A stretch of 64,000 nucleotides of DNA from Rheinheimera aquimaris (GCF_020531985.1 NZ_JAJAVQ010000002.1:620001-684000); one strand, 5' to 3'; counted from the first letter of the stretch, positions 43,507-51,739 are shown. A program made the numbers and translations. Notes: generated from the sequence alone by a model not told the origin.

Positions 43507-43929
43507 GTGGTAACTCAAGATATAGTAAAAGATGAGATCCAGCTGATCTACGTAAGTGAACGTTGCGCCAGCACCGATGATGCCGCTATCAATAAAATAA
43601 AGTTACGTGCCGAGCCAAACAACCACAGGCGTAATATTACCGGCGCTCTGCTTTATACCGAGCATTACTTCTTGCAATATCTCGAAGGTGAAGCCGCGGT
43701 AGTTGATGCGCTCTATGCCAGCATTTGTCGAGATCCACGCCACACTAATGTGCGCCTGCTACTGCGCAAATCAATCACACAACGCGATTTTTTACGCTGG
43801 AGCCTGGGTGTAAAAAAACTGCTGGATAACAGTGAAAATCAAGACTTTATCGCCGTGCTGAATATGATAGGCCAGGCCAGCAAGGTATCAGAAAGCCAGC
43901 TTGAGTGGTTTAAACTGGCGTTAAAGTAA
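43507..43929 (+). CDS. BLUF-domain blue-light photoreceptor
   Basis: A 140-aa protein made of a single BLUF domain, which binds FAD and senses blue light. The photoactive residues of the family are seen as Tyr15 (IYVSE), Asn43 (RNITGALLY) and Gln57 (FLQYLEG). There is no output domain, so it must act on a partner; short BLUF proteins elsewhere bind regulators or c-di-GMP enzymes. GTG 43507 is used, with AAGGATAA eight bases upstream. It stands alone, and no partner is apparent beside it. Confidence 0.88.
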   Translation: MVTQDIVKDEIQLIYVSERCASTDDAAINKIKLRAEPNNHRRNITGALLYTEHYFLQYLEGEAAVVDALYASICRDPRHTNVRLLLRKSITQRDFLRWSLGVKKLLDNSENQDFIAVLNMIGQASKVSESQLEWFKLALK

Positions 43930-43953
43930 GGGTTATTTTAACGCCAGGCGCTG

Positions 43954-43981
43954 ATTATTCCGCGTTTTTGATCTGCTTGTG
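43954..43981 (+). repeat. degenerate second copy of the yicC 3' end (possible attachment site)
   Basis: This 28-bp stretch matches the authentic yicC 3' end at 45426-45453 at 24 of 28 positions in the same orientation. In the yicC frame it would read KQIKNAE-stop against EQIQNVE-stop, and the frame closes with a stop a few codons further in. Together they flank the Fic gene, as attachment-site copies flank an integrated element. Confidence 0.6.
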
Positions 43982-44261
43982 GATAAATTAATTTAACTTT
44001 AAATCATATTGATAGCTTTATTTGTGGTGGTTGTTATGCAGTTTTACCCGCCATTTTACCCACCATTTTTCGCATGCTTAACGCACCGAAGCCGAACGAT
44101 CTATCTGCAAACTGCATGGTCGGATGTTAAGGCAGGTATGAATGCTGCAGTTAACCCATATTGCTTCTAGATTTGTTTATGAGGTGAATATACTTGCTAT
44201 TCACCTCACTATGTGAGTAGATTGTGTAATATATTCATCTCAATCAGCAGGAGCCTTGCCT
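43982..44261 (+). other. AT-rich non-coding DNA upstream of fic
   Basis: No gene seen. It holds a tandem pair TTTTACCCGCCA (44042-44053) and TTTTACCCACCA (44054-44065). A hairpin-forming inverted repeat is built from CTTAAC/GTTAAG and CCGA/TCGG (44077-44131). The Fic operator region lies at 44181-44241. It is more AT-rich than flanking housekeeping genes. Confidence 0.6.
44181..44207 (+). promoter_or_regulatory. perfect inverted repeat upstream of fic (likely operator)
   Basis: GAGGTGAATA (44181-44190) and TATTCACCTC (44198-44207) are perfect 10-bp complements around a 7-bp spacer. A further half-site TATTCATCTC lies at 44232-44241, between the repeat and the ribosome site. The Fic protein itself carries a C-terminal winged helix, so autoregulation is the simplest reading. 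Confidence 0.75.
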
Positions 44262-45377
44262 ATGTGGATCTGGCAACAACCGGATTGGCCCGGCCGTCAG
44301 CGCGATGCAAAGCAGGTGTTTCGTTATGAGCATGCGGTACTGACGCCTAAGTTACGTGAACTGCACTTTTTGCAAGGCGTACTGCTGGGCAAAATGGGTG
44401 TGCAGGATAACCAACAGGCTACGCTCGATACCATGCTTGCCAACATTCTCACATCCAGTGCCATCGAAGGTGAGCGCCTTAACCATAGTGTGGTACGTTC
44501 TTCATTAGCGCGAAAGCTGGGTATTGCTGAACTGCAAAGCGTTGAAACGACAGCTCAGTCGGATGGCCTTGCAGCCATGGTGACAGACGCCACTGGTAAC
44601 TGGCTGCAGCCATTAACGTTAGAGCGCTTGTTACAGTGGCATGCCTGGCTGTTTCCGTCTGACAGCTCATTGATGCAAAGAGTGCAGGGCGGGCAGCTTC
44701 GCGGTAACGAGCCAATGCAGGTTGTCTCAGGTAGAATCGACCGGCCTAAAGTGCATTTCGAAGCGCCACCGCGCGAAGTATTAGAAAGCGAGCTTAATTG
44801 CTTTATCGATTGGTTTAACCGCTCGCGTGATGACGCCAAGTTAGATCCGCTGCTACGCGCCGGCATTGCGCATTTTTGGTTTATCACGATTCATCCATTG
44901 GAAGATGGCAATGGCCGCTTGGCGCGGTTGTTGACCGATCTGGCACTGGCACAGGCAGAACATCAGTCCATCCGCTTTTATGCCATGTCGGTTGCTATCT
45001 TGGAGCGGCGTAGCAGCTATTACGACATCCTTGAGCAAAGCCAAAAGGGCGATACCGATATTACAGCCTGGCTGCTGTGGTTTCTCGATACCCTGACCGC
45101 CAGCCTAAAGCAGGCGCTGGCTGATATCGATAAAACGCTCCAAAAAACACGATTTTGGCAAAGGGTAGACCAAACGCAACTGAATAAAGAACAGGTCAAA
45201 GTACTAAACCGGTTACTCGATGGCGACTTCAGCAACGGCATCAGCAATAGCCAATACGGCAAAGTGGCTAAGGTAAGCCCTGCAACCGCCAGCCGGCATT
45301 TGGCGCAGTTGGTAGAAATGGGGTGTTTGGTAAAAACCGCTGCAGGGGGTAGAAGTACCAGATATGTGATCTTGTAA
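44262..45377 (+). CDS. Fic-domain AMP-transferase with DUF4172 and winged-helix domains
   Basis: A 371-aa Fic protein predicted to transfer AMP from ATP to a protein target. The N-terminal DUF4172-type region includes the inhibitory motif SSAIEG (65-70, fitting S/TxxxE-G/N), whose Glu69 would block the active site in cis. The Fic motif HPLEDGNGRLAR (211-222) is complete with His211 as base. The C-terminal 90 residues form a winged helix (QYGKVAKVSPATASRHLAQL). ATG 44262 with AGGAG nine bases upstream is preferred over TTG 44256. It lies alone between two copies of the yicC 3' end. The target protein is unknown; self-adenylylation and autorepression are possible. Confidence 0.9.
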   Translation: MWIWQQPDWPGRQRDAKQVFRYEHAVLTPKLRELHFLQGVLLGKMGVQDNQQATLDTMLANILTSSAIEGERLNHSVVRSSLARKLGIAELQSVETTAQSDGLAAMVTDATGNWLQPLTLERLLQWHAWLFPSDSSLMQRVQGGQLRGNEPMQVVSGRIDRPKVHFEAPPREVLESELNCFIDWFNRSRDDAKLDPLLRAGIAHFWFITIHPLEDGNGRLARLLTDLALAQAEHQSIRFYAMSVAILERRSSYYDILEQSQKGDTDITAWLLWFLDTLTASLKQALADIDKTLQKTRFWQRVDQTQLNKEQVKVLNRLLDGDFSNGISNSQYGKVAKVSPATASRHLAQLVEMGCLVKTAAGGRSTRYVIL

Positions 45378-45407
45378 TAGCAGGCTCCACTATGAACCTG
45401 CTATTTA
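45376..45407 (+). terminator. terminator-like hairpin overlapping the fic stop
   Basis: AATAGCAGG (45376-45384) pairs with CCTGCTATT (45397-45405), 12-base loop, followed by TAG. It overlaps the fic stop codon and separates fic from convergent yicC. Confidence 0.5.
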
Positions 45408-45425
45408 GTTGGGTGAAAGTGTAAT

Positions 45426-45453
45426 ATTATTCCACGTTTTGGATCTGCTCGCG
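45426..45453 (+). repeat. authentic yicC 3' end, partner of the copy at 43954-43981
   Basis: The last eight codons and stop of yicC (minus strand). It matches 43954-43981 at 24 of 28 positions. If the Fic islet arrived by site-specific recombination, this would be the gene-restoring junction, with the other copy at the far junction. Confidence 0.6.
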
Positions 45454-46287
45454 CATCTGCTCAATTAACACCTTAAGTTCCACGGCCGCGTTGGTGATCT
45501 CGGTGCTGATGGCTTTGGACGATAGCGTATTCGCTTCGCGGTTAAATTCCTGCATCATAAAATCTAAGCGCCGGCCGCAGGCGCCGCCTTTTTTCAGCGT
45601 GTGGCGGGTTTCTTTGATGTGCGCATCGAGCCGATCCAACTCTTCAGCTACGTCGGATTTGGAGGCTAAAAACGCCATTTCCTGCTCTAACCGGCTTTGG
45701 TCTAAGTCGGCTTTAATCTCGTTTAAACGGTTTACGATACGGTCGCGTTGCCACTGCATAGCTTGCGGTAAATGGCTGCGGACAAACGCAACCTGCTCAC
45801 CAATTGCCGTTAAGCGCTGCTGTATCATCTGCTCTATGGCTTCACCTTCGCGGCCACGACCGGCAAGAAAATCCTGTAAGGCGGCATCGAAACCGGCCAG
45901 CAGTTCGCCCTGCAAAGCATCTAAATCTTCAGTCGGGGTTTCCATTACACCCGGCCAGCGCAGTATGTCGGCAATATTTAATTGCGCTTGCGGCGCTTTT
46001 TGCAGTAATTGCTGGGCTTTTTGCAGCAATTGTTCGGCAAACACTTCGTTCATGCTTAACTCGCCAGCTGCCTGGTTAGCGTGGTAGCGCAGGTTTACTT
46101 CAATTTTGCCGCGCTGCAGGCTGCTGCGTAATTTATCGCGCAGTATGCTTTCCAGGCCGCGAAACTGTTCCGGTAAGCGAAAATAGGATTCTAAATAGCG
46201 CTGGTTAACCGAACGGATTTCCCACTGGGCAGTGCCCCAGTTGGCTTTGGTTTCGTGACGGGCGAAGGCTGTCATACTGTGGATCAT
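45427..46287 (-). CDS. yicC: YicC-family endoribonuclease
   Basis: A 286-aa YicC protein (E. coli 287 aa) with the family start MIHSMTAFARHE, the SVNQRYLESYFRLPEQFR segment near 25-42 and the C-terminal EFNREANTLSSKA and LIEQMREQIQN motifs. Recent work on the family describes an RNase acting on small RNAs and mRNAs. ATG 46287 gives this start; the frame upstream of it is unrelated. The gene is divergent from rph, as in E. coli. Its 3' end is a known integration site for some mobile islands in Vibrionaceae and is duplicated here. Confidence 0.93.
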   Translation of the reverse strand: MIHSMTAFARHETKANWGTAQWEIRSVNQRYLESYFRLPEQFRGLESILRDKLRSSLQRGKIEVNLRYHANQAAGELSMNEVFAEQLLQKAQQLLQKAPQAQLNIADILRWPGVMETPTEDLDALQGELLAGFDAALQDFLAGRGREGEAIEQMIQQRLTAIGEQVAFVRSHLPQAMQWQRDRIVNRLNEIKADLDQSRLEQEMAFLASKSDVAEELDRLDAHIKETRHTLKKGGACGRRLDFMMQEFNREANTLSSKAISTEITNAAVELKVLIEQMREQIQNVE

Positions 46288-46375
46288 AAAATGCTCTCTG
46301 GCGGTAAATAAACACCGAGTATACCGCAGGCTAAGCGATTTTGGCGAATTGATGGCCCTAACTGTCCATAACACT

Positions 46376-46381
46376 TATAAT
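46376..46381 (+). promoter_or_regulatory. -10 box of the rph-pyrE promoter
   Basis: A perfect TATAAT lies 31 bp before the rph start codon, but no good -35 hexamer is found at normal spacing (TTGATG at 46349 is 21 bp away). Tentative. Confidence 0.45.
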
Positions 46382-46412
46382 GGCGAACATTGTTAATTTC
46401 AGGAGTGCAGCT

Positions 46413-47126
46413 ATGCGTCCAAGTGGCAGAACCGCCAGTCAGATCCGTCCCCTTACATTTACCCGTCAGTTTACTGCTCATGCCGAAGGCTCTGTGCTGG
46501 TTGAGTTTGGTAATACCAAAGTGATTTGTACCGCCAGTGTGATTGAAGGTGTACCGCGCTTTATGAAAGGCCAGGGCAAAGGCTGGGTGACGGCAGAATA
46601 CGGCATGTTGCCACGCGCTACGCATACCCGTAACGACCGTGAAGCCGCTCGTGGCAAACAAGGCGGCCGCACCATGGAAATTCAGCGCCTGATTGGCCGT
46701 GCCCTGCGCACAGCGGTGGATTTAAAGCTGCTGGGTGAGAATACGATTACTATCGACTGTGATGTAATTCAGGCTGATGGCGGCACCCGTACAGCATCCA
46801 TTACCGGTGCTTGTGTTGCCTTAGTCGACGCGCTGAACTTTATGCGTGCTAAAGGCATGATCAAAACCAACCCGTTGAATTTTATGGTAGCAGCGGTATC
46901 AGTAGGTATTTATAAAGGCACAGCGGTGGCTGATTTGGATTACGCCGAAGACTCAAACGCCGAAACCGATATGAATATCGTGATGACGGAAACGGGCAAA
47001 GTGATTGAAATTCAGGGCACAGCAGAAGAAGCGCCGTTTAGCTTTGAGGAAATGCAGCAAATGCTGGATTTAGGCAAGCACGCTATCCGCGAGATCATTG
47101 ACGAGCAAAAGCGCGTACTGGCTTAA
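46413..47126 (+). CDS. rph: ribonuclease PH
   Basis: A 237-aa phosphorolytic 3' exoribonuclease that trims tRNA 3' ends and degrades RNA. The family start MRPSGRT follows AGGAG by seven bases; the open frame runs 11 codons further upstream without similarity. The basic [19 protein letters not shown] segment (about 72-90) binds phosphate and RNA. Unlike E. coli K-12, where rph is frameshifted, this copy is intact. pyrE follows after 34 bp. Confidence 0.95.
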   Translation: MRPSGRTASQIRPLTFTRQFTAHAEGSVLVEFGNTKVICTASVIEGVPRFMKGQGKGWVTAEYGMLPRATHTRNDREAARGKQGGRTMEIQRLIGRALRTAVDLKLLGENTITIDCDVIQADGGTRTASITGACVALVDALNFMRAKGMIKTNPLNFMVAAVSVGIYKGTAVADLDYAEDSNAETDMNIVMTETGKVIEIQGTAEEAPFSFEEMQQMLDLGKHAIREIIDEQKRVLA

Positions 47127-47160
47127 GACTGACTTAAGGTTTGAAGGTAAAAATACAGCT

Positions 47161-47805
47161 ATGAAACCGTTTCAACGTGACTTTATTGAATTTGCGCTGT
47201 CGCGCCAGGTACTGAAGTTTGGCAGCTTTACGCTAAAATCCGGCCGTACCAGCCCGTATTTTTTCAACGCCGGTTTGTTTAATACCGGTAGTGATTTAGC
47301 CAAATTAGGCCGCTTTTATGCCGCCGCGCTTAACGATGCAGGCGTCGAGTTTGATGTGCTGTTTGGCCCGGCATATAAAGGTATCCCTATCGCCACAACT
47401 ACTGCTGTGGCACTGGCGGATCATTATAACCGCGATGTACCGTACTGCTTTAACCGTAAAGAAGCCAAAACCCACGGCGAAGGCGGTAACTTAGTGGGCT
47501 CACCGCTAAAAGGCCGCATTATGCTTGTTGATGATGTGATCACCGCTGGTACGGCTATTCGCGAGTCGATGACATTGATCCAGGCGCAGGGCGCTGAACT
47601 TACCGGCGTGCTGATTGCGCTGGACAGGCATGAGCGGGGACAGGGCGAGTTATCAGCTATTCAGGAAGTCGAGCGCGATTTTAATACGAAGGTTATTTCG
47701 ATTATCAGTCTGCCGGATCTGATCAGCTATTTAGCCGATAAGCCGGAAATGGCGCAGCATCTGGACGCCGTGAAAGCGTACCGTGCGCAATATGGTGTGA
47801 AGTAG
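47161..47805 (+). CDS. pyrE: orotate phosphoribosyltransferase
   Basis: A 214-aa enzyme making orotidine 5'-monophosphate from orotate and PRPP in pyrimidine synthesis. The PRPP motif [12 protein letters not shown] lies at about 121-132 and the flexible loop HGEGG at 104-108. ATG 47161 gives the family N-terminus [13 protein letters not shown]. In E. coli pyrE is controlled by an attenuator after rph. Here the gap of 34 bp has no terminator hairpin, so that mechanism seems absent. Confidence 0.95.
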   Translation: MKPFQRDFIEFALSRQVLKFGSFTLKSGRTSPYFFNAGLFNTGSDLAKLGRFYAAALNDAGVEFDVLFGPAYKGIPIATTTAVALADHYNRDVPYCFNRKEAKTHGEGGNLVGSPLKGRIMLVDDVITAGTAIRESMTLIQAQGAELTGVLIALDRHERGQGELSAIQEVERDFNTKVISIISLPDLISYLADKPEMAQHLDAVKAYRAQYGVK

Positions 47806-47824
47806 ATAAAAACAGGACAGCAGT

Positions 47825-48196
47825 ATGCTAAAGCCAAATGGCACCGGAGTTGGTCGTATTATTAAAGCGGCAAAGTGTTCGATGCAGGGCTTTGCTGCCA
47901 GCTGGAAGTTTGAATCGGCTTTTCGCCAGGAAACCGTGCTGGCGCTGCTATCGGTGCCGGTTGCGGCCTGGCTGGCGACGTCTGTCAGCCAGTTCGCTTT
48001 GTTGGTCAGTGTCTGGTGTTTAGTGCTGGTGGTTGAACTGCTGAACTCTGCCATTGAATCACTAACTGACAGGGTAAGCCTGGAGCGGCATGAGCTGTCT
48101 GGCCGGGCAAAAGATATGGGCTCGGCAGCAGTTTTTGTCAGCTTGGTGATTGTTGCATTAGTGTGGGGCGCAGCGATTTATGAGCGTTTCTTCTAA
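47825..48196 (+). CDS. dgkA: diacylglycerol kinase
   Basis: A 123-aa inner-membrane enzyme phosphorylating diacylglycerol to phosphatidic acid. It has the usual amphipathic N-terminus and three transmembrane helices. The conserved catalytic segment LLNSAIESLTDR (about 72-83) holds the essential Glu. It lies 19 bp after pyrE with AGGA upstream and is probably co-transcribed. Downstream are the two hairpin repeats. Confidence 0.92.
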   Translation: MLKPNGTGVGRIIKAAKCSMQGFAASWKFESAFRQETVLALLSVPVAAWLATSVSQFALLVSVWCLVLVVELLNSAIESLTDRVSLERHELSGRAKDMGSAAVFVSLVIVALVWGAAIYERFF

Positions 48197-48251
48197 CTGC
48201 TAAATATCCGGCAGATAAGTCTAATACCGGCCAGTTAAGCTTGCAGCTACC

Positions 48252-48346
48252 ATCGGTTTGCCCACACCAACACGCCGTGAACCCAATCCCTGGGGGCTCC
48301 TCTCAGCCCATCCAGGGCTGAGACGGTTGGCTTAGGGCAAACCGAT
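48252..48346. repeat. long hairpin repeat, family A, copy 2
   Basis: Outer arms ATCGGTTTGCCC (48252-48263) and GGGCAAACCGAT (48335-48346) are perfect 12-bp complements. Inside are CCAAC/GTTGG, the shared core starting CACGCCGTGAACCC, and an inner hairpin CTCAGCCC/GGGCTGAG (48303-48310 and 48316-48323) with loop ATCCA. The core matches copy 1 (12666-12771), but the outer and inner arms differ and covary. Located between convergent dgkA and slmA. Confidence 0.85.
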
Positions 48347-48396
48347 TCCGCTTAAATGATAAGCTTCAGGCAGATAAGTCGGAGTTTATTAAGAAC

Positions 48397-48499
48397 GGGA
48401 TTAGGTGTGCTTTCGTAGCAGCGGCATGGATGCTGCGCAGGCTGAAAGGGCACAGGGATGTGATCCTTGAAGCCGGCGCAGAAAGCATTTCCTAATCCC
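48397..48499. repeat. second, different long hairpin repeat (family B)
   Basis: Outer arms GGGATTAGG and TGCTTTC (48397-48414) pair with GAAAGCA and CCTAATCCC (48481-48499). The interior contains GCAGC/GCTGC, GGCT/AGCC, AAGG/CCTT and CAC/GTG pairs, giving a branched structure. The core differs from family A but the plan (complementary outer arms around a structured core) is the same. Only one copy is in the window. Confidence 0.7.
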
Positions 48500-48528
48500 T
48501 GACGTTATCTCCTAACCTGCAATACCGT

Positions 48529-49119
48529 TCAGACAAACAACGCCTGTTGCAGTGCAGCCCACTGATGTGCCCAGTACTGGGTTGGCAAACGGGTAAAGCC
48601 GGAGCGGACAAACTGGCTCAGCTTACCTTCCACCGTGGCCAGCAGCATATTGGCCAGCTCGCCTTCGTCGATGTTAAAGCCTTTACCTTCACGTAGTTTA
48701 CGCTCGCGCAGACACTGCTTCAGCTGGGTTTCCAGCTTTTCAAACAGCTGGGCAACACGCTCCTGCAAACGCTCTTGCTCGCCCTGCAAGGCGTCGCCGG
48801 TTAAAATACGGCAAATGCCCGGGTTGCGTTCGGCAAACACCAACAGCAATTGCAAAATCAGTTCAGTGCGGCTGGCCGTGGCTTTGTGTTCGTCCAGAAT
48901 CACATTGATGCGTGATAACAGTGTATTTTCAATAAACTCTATTAAGCCTTCGAACATCCGTGCTTTGCTGGGAAAGTGGCGATAAAGCGCGGCTTCCGAT
49001 ACGCCAACTTTTTCCGCCAGCGCGGCAGTGGTGATACGTTGGCCATTATTGCTTTGCAGCATAGCGGCCAGCGCCTGCAGGATATCTTCCTTGCGATTGG
49101 TACTGCGGGGAGCCGGCAT
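48529..49119 (-). CDS. slmA: nucleoid occlusion factor SlmA
   Basis: A 197-aa TetR-fold DNA-binding protein (E. coli 198 aa) that blocks FtsZ ring assembly over the nucleoid. The [24 protein letters not shown] (about 30-50) and [25 protein letters not shown] segments are typical. ATG 49119 starts at [15 protein letters not shown], one base after the dut stop; the open frame beyond it lies within dut. The dut-slmA order is as in E. coli. Confidence 0.93.
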   Translation of the reverse strand: MPAPRSTNRKEDILQALAAMLQSNNGQRITTAALAEKVGVSEAALYRHFPSKARMFEGLIEFIENTLLSRINVILDEHKATASRTELILQLLLVFAERNPGICRILTGDALQGEQERLQERVAQLFEKLETQLKQCLRERKLREGKGFNIDEGELANMLLATVEGKLSQFVRSGFTRLPTQYWAHQWAALQQALFV

Positions 49120-49120
49120 C

Positions 49121-49579
49121 TTAGGCTTTACCTGATGAACCAAAACCACCTTCACCGCGTTCAGTTTGCTCAAAACTGTCCACGATATTAAATTCAGCCT
49201 GCACTACCGGCATAAATACCAGCTGTGCAATACGATCGCCCGGCTCAATGGTAAAGCTGTCCGAGCTGCGGTTCCACATTGATACCATCAGCGGGCCCTG
49301 ATAGTCAGAGTCAATTAAACCCACCAGATTACCCAGCACTATACCGTGTTTATGGCCAAGGCCAGAACGGGGCAAAATAGTCGCGCACAGGTTAGCGTCA
49401 CCGATAAAAATGGATAAGCCGGTTGGGATCAGCACTGTTTGGCCCGGCGCCAGCACCAGCGTGTTATCCAGGCAGGCGCGCAGGTCTAAACCTGCCGAAC
49501 CGGGGGTGGCATATGCGGGTAAGGGGAATTCAGTGCCAATACGTGGGTCAAGAATTTTCAAATCAATAGCTTTTTTCAT
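49121..49579 (-). CDS. dut: dUTP diphosphatase
   Basis: A 152-aa trimeric enzyme hydrolysing dUTP to dUMP, keeping uracil out of DNA. All five motifs are visible: AGLDLRA (motif 1, near 29), PRSGLG (motif 2, near 71), GLIDSDYQG (motif 3, near 87), GDRIAQLV (motif 4) and the C-terminal Gly-rich [10 protein letters not shown]. Flanked by coaBC and slmA in the same direction. Confidence 0.96.
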   Translation of the reverse strand: MKKAIDLKILDPRIGTEFPLPAYATPGSAGLDLRACLDNTLVLAPGQTVLIPTGLSIFIGDANLCATILPRSGLGHKHGIVLGNLVGLIDSDYQGPLMVSMWNRSSDSFTIEPGDRIAQLVFMPVVQAEFNIVDSFEQTERGEGGFGSSGKA

Positions 49580-49603
49580 TTACGGCTAAACTCTTATTAC
49601 TTA

Positions 49604-50818
49604 TTAATTTTCTGAAGAAAAACGGGCCAAGATCTGCTGCACAATGGCATTTGCTAACTGCTCTTTGGGTTGGGCGGCTAACGCCTGCTCACCATCTTGC
49701 CACAGCAGCGTGACGGCATTGTGATCGCTGTTAAAGCCGATATCGCTTTTAGAGACATCGTTGGCGCAAATCATATCCAGCTTTTTGCGTGCCAGTTTAT
49801 CTTTGGCGTACTGCAGCACATGTTGGGTTTCAGCAGCGAAACCTACGGTAAAGGGGCGGTTGTGGCTTAGCGCTGCCACACTGGCAATGATATCGGGGTT
49901 TTGCACCAGCTTTAACTCAAGTGCGCTGTCACCTTGCTTCTTCATTTTTTCATTGGCAACTTCTGCCACCCGGTAATCAGCGACGGCAGCACAACCAATG
50001 AAAATATCGCTGTTTACGGCCTGCGCCATAGCTGCTTCATACATTTGCTGTGCACTGGTCACATCAAGCCGTTTTACGCCGGCTGGCGTGGCAAGCTGCA
50101 CCGGGCCGCTGATCAGTGTTACCTCGGCACCCAACGCCGCGGCGGCTTTTGCCAGCGCAAAGCCCATTTTCCCGGAGCTGTGATTAGAAATATAACGAAC
50201 CGGATCAATAGCTTCGCGGGTTGGGCCGGCAGTAATTGTAATTTTTATGTTATTAAGTTTTTGTTCAGCTAAAAAATGTTCTTCTACTGCACTGACAAGC
50301 TGCAGCGGTTCAAGCATACGGCCTGAACCCACATCGCCGCAGGCTTGCTCACCGGCGCCGGGGCCATAAATGTAAAAATTATATGATTTTAGTGTGGCTA
50401 AATTTTTCTGGGTGGCTATGTTTTTATACATCTGCTGATTCATTGCCGGGGCCACAGCAACAGGTGCAGCAGTGGCCAGAATGCAGGTAGTCAGTAAATC
50501 GTTAGCTAAACCATGTGCCAGCCGCGCGATAACATCGGCGCTGGCGGGCGCAATAAGGACTAAATCAGCCCATTTTGCCAGCTCGATATGGCCCATGGCG
50601 GCTTCTGCGGCCGGGTCGAGTAGGCTGGTGCTGACAGGATTTGCTGACAGTGCCTGCAGGGTTAACGGCGTAATAAAGTGCTGGGCGGCGTCGGTCAGAA
50701 TGACCCGGACGTCGGCACCGCGCTCTTTTAAGCGGCGCACCAGATCAGCACTTTTATAGGCGGCAATACCGCCGCTGATACCAAGTAAAATGCGTTTTTG
50801 CGCAAGAGTTTGCTGCAT
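49604..50818 (-). CDS. coaBC: bifunctional phosphopantothenoylcysteine decarboxylase/synthetase
   Basis: A 404-aa CoaBC (Dfp) acting in coenzyme A synthesis. The N-terminal flavoprotein decarboxylase ([28 protein letters not shown] near 133, [17 protein letters not shown] near 152 with the active-site Cys) is joined to the C-terminal CTP-dependent synthetase ([20 protein letters not shown] split near 193-212, [10 protein letters not shown]). ATG 50818 gives the family start; the frame upstream overlaps divergent radC and is a shadow. Confidence 0.95.
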   Translation of the reverse strand: MQQTLAQKRILLGISGGIAAYKSADLVRRLKERGADVRVILTDAAQHFITPLTLQALSANPVSTSLLDPAAEAAMGHIELAKWADLVLIAPASADVIARLAHGLANDLLTTCILATAAPVAVAPAMNQQMYKNIATQKNLATLKSYNFYIYGPGAGEQACGDVGSGRMLEPLQLVSAVEEHFLAEQKLNNIKITITAGPTREAIDPVRYISNHSSGKMGFALAKAAAALGAEVTLISGPVQLATPAGVKRLDVTSAQQMYEAAMAQAVNSDIFIGCAAVADYRVAEVANEKMKKQGDSALELKLVQNPDIIASVAALSHNRPFTVGFAAETQHVLQYAKDKLARKKLDMICANDVSKSDIGFNSDHNAVTLLWQDGEQALAAQPKEQLANAIVQQILARFSSEN

Positions 50819-50900
50819 AACAAAGCCGCCGGAACTGGAAAAATCTGGCGTTAAGATAGCATGGAAACATAAATTCAGCATCAATTCAGGGAGTGATTGC

Positions 50901-51575
50901 ATGAGTATTCGCCATTGGCCTGCCGCCGAGCGGCCGCGGGAAAAATTACTGGACAGGGGCGCTATAGCGTTATCTGACGCAGAGCTGCTGGCGATATTTT
51001 TACGTACCGGTATTGCCGGCACCGATGCAGTAACACTGGCGCGGCAATTACTGGAGCAGTTCGGTTCGCTTAAGCGTTTACTGGGCGCAAGCCAGGCAGA
51101 TTTTTGTTCGGCCAAAGGTTTGGGTCAGGCCAAGTTTGTGCAGTTACAGGCAGTGATGGAGCTGAGTAAGCGTTATCTGCAACAACAGATGCAGCGCGAA
51201 ACCATTTTTACTGAACCTGCCACTGTTAAACGTTATCTGCAGCATGCAATAAGTGCAGAGCAGCGGGAAGTCTTTCTGTTGCTGTACTTAGACAGCCAAC
51301 ACCGCCTTATTAAAGCTGAACCCTTATTTGCCGGCACAATAGATGCGAGTCCAGTGTATCCGCGTATTGTAGTTCAGCAGGCATTAGCGCATAATGCAGC
51401 CGCTGTTATTCTGGCACACAATCATCCATCAGGCGTTGCCGAGCCCAGCCGGGCTGACCGGGCAATTACTGAACGCTTAGTTCAGGCCTTAATGTTGGTT
51501 GATATCAAAGTATTAGATCATTTTATTGTTGGCGATGCCGATGTGATCTCCTTTGCTGAACGTGGCTGGCTGTGA
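50901..51575 (+). CDS. radC: RadC family JAB/MPN protein
   Basis: A 224-aa protein with an N-terminal helix-hairpin-helix-like region and a C-terminal JAB/MPN metalloprotease-like domain. The metal motif [18 protein letters not shown] is at about 172-189, with Glu before it in the domain. The historical DNA-repair role is doubtful and the biochemical function is still unclear. AGGGAG precedes ATG 50901. Divergent from coaBC and followed by rpmB, as in E. coli. Confidence 0.92.
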   Translation: MSIRHWPAAERPREKLLDRGAIALSDAELLAIFLRTGIAGTDAVTLARQLLEQFGSLKRLLGASQADFCSAKGLGQAKFVQLQAVMELSKRYLQQQMQRETIFTEPATVKRYLQHAISAEQREVFLLLYLDSQHRLIKAEPLFAGTIDASPVYPRIVVQQALAHNAAAVILAHNHPSGVAEPSRADRAITERLVQALMLVDIKVLDHFIVGDADVISFAERGWL

Positions 51576-51626
51576 AGATCGGGACTGGATCCCGCTCGGA
51601 TCCTTGTGCGCGAAAAAAGATTTAGC

Positions 51627-51655
51627 TTGAATAGCGGCCTTAATTCGTGTATAAA
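51627..51655 (+). promoter_or_regulatory. sigma-70 promoter of rpmB-rpmG
   Basis: TTGAAT (51627-51632), 17 bp, TATAAA (51650-51655). Both hexamers are close to consensus. Transcription should start near 51662, leaving an untranslated leader of about 78 bases before rpmB. Confidence 0.8.
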
Positions 51656-51739
51656 TTGCGCCCTCTTGTTTTGGGGCAACCTTCTTGGCCGGAAGGGTGA
51701 TGACAGCTCGAGCTGATGTAATTTTGGAGAACTATTGAC

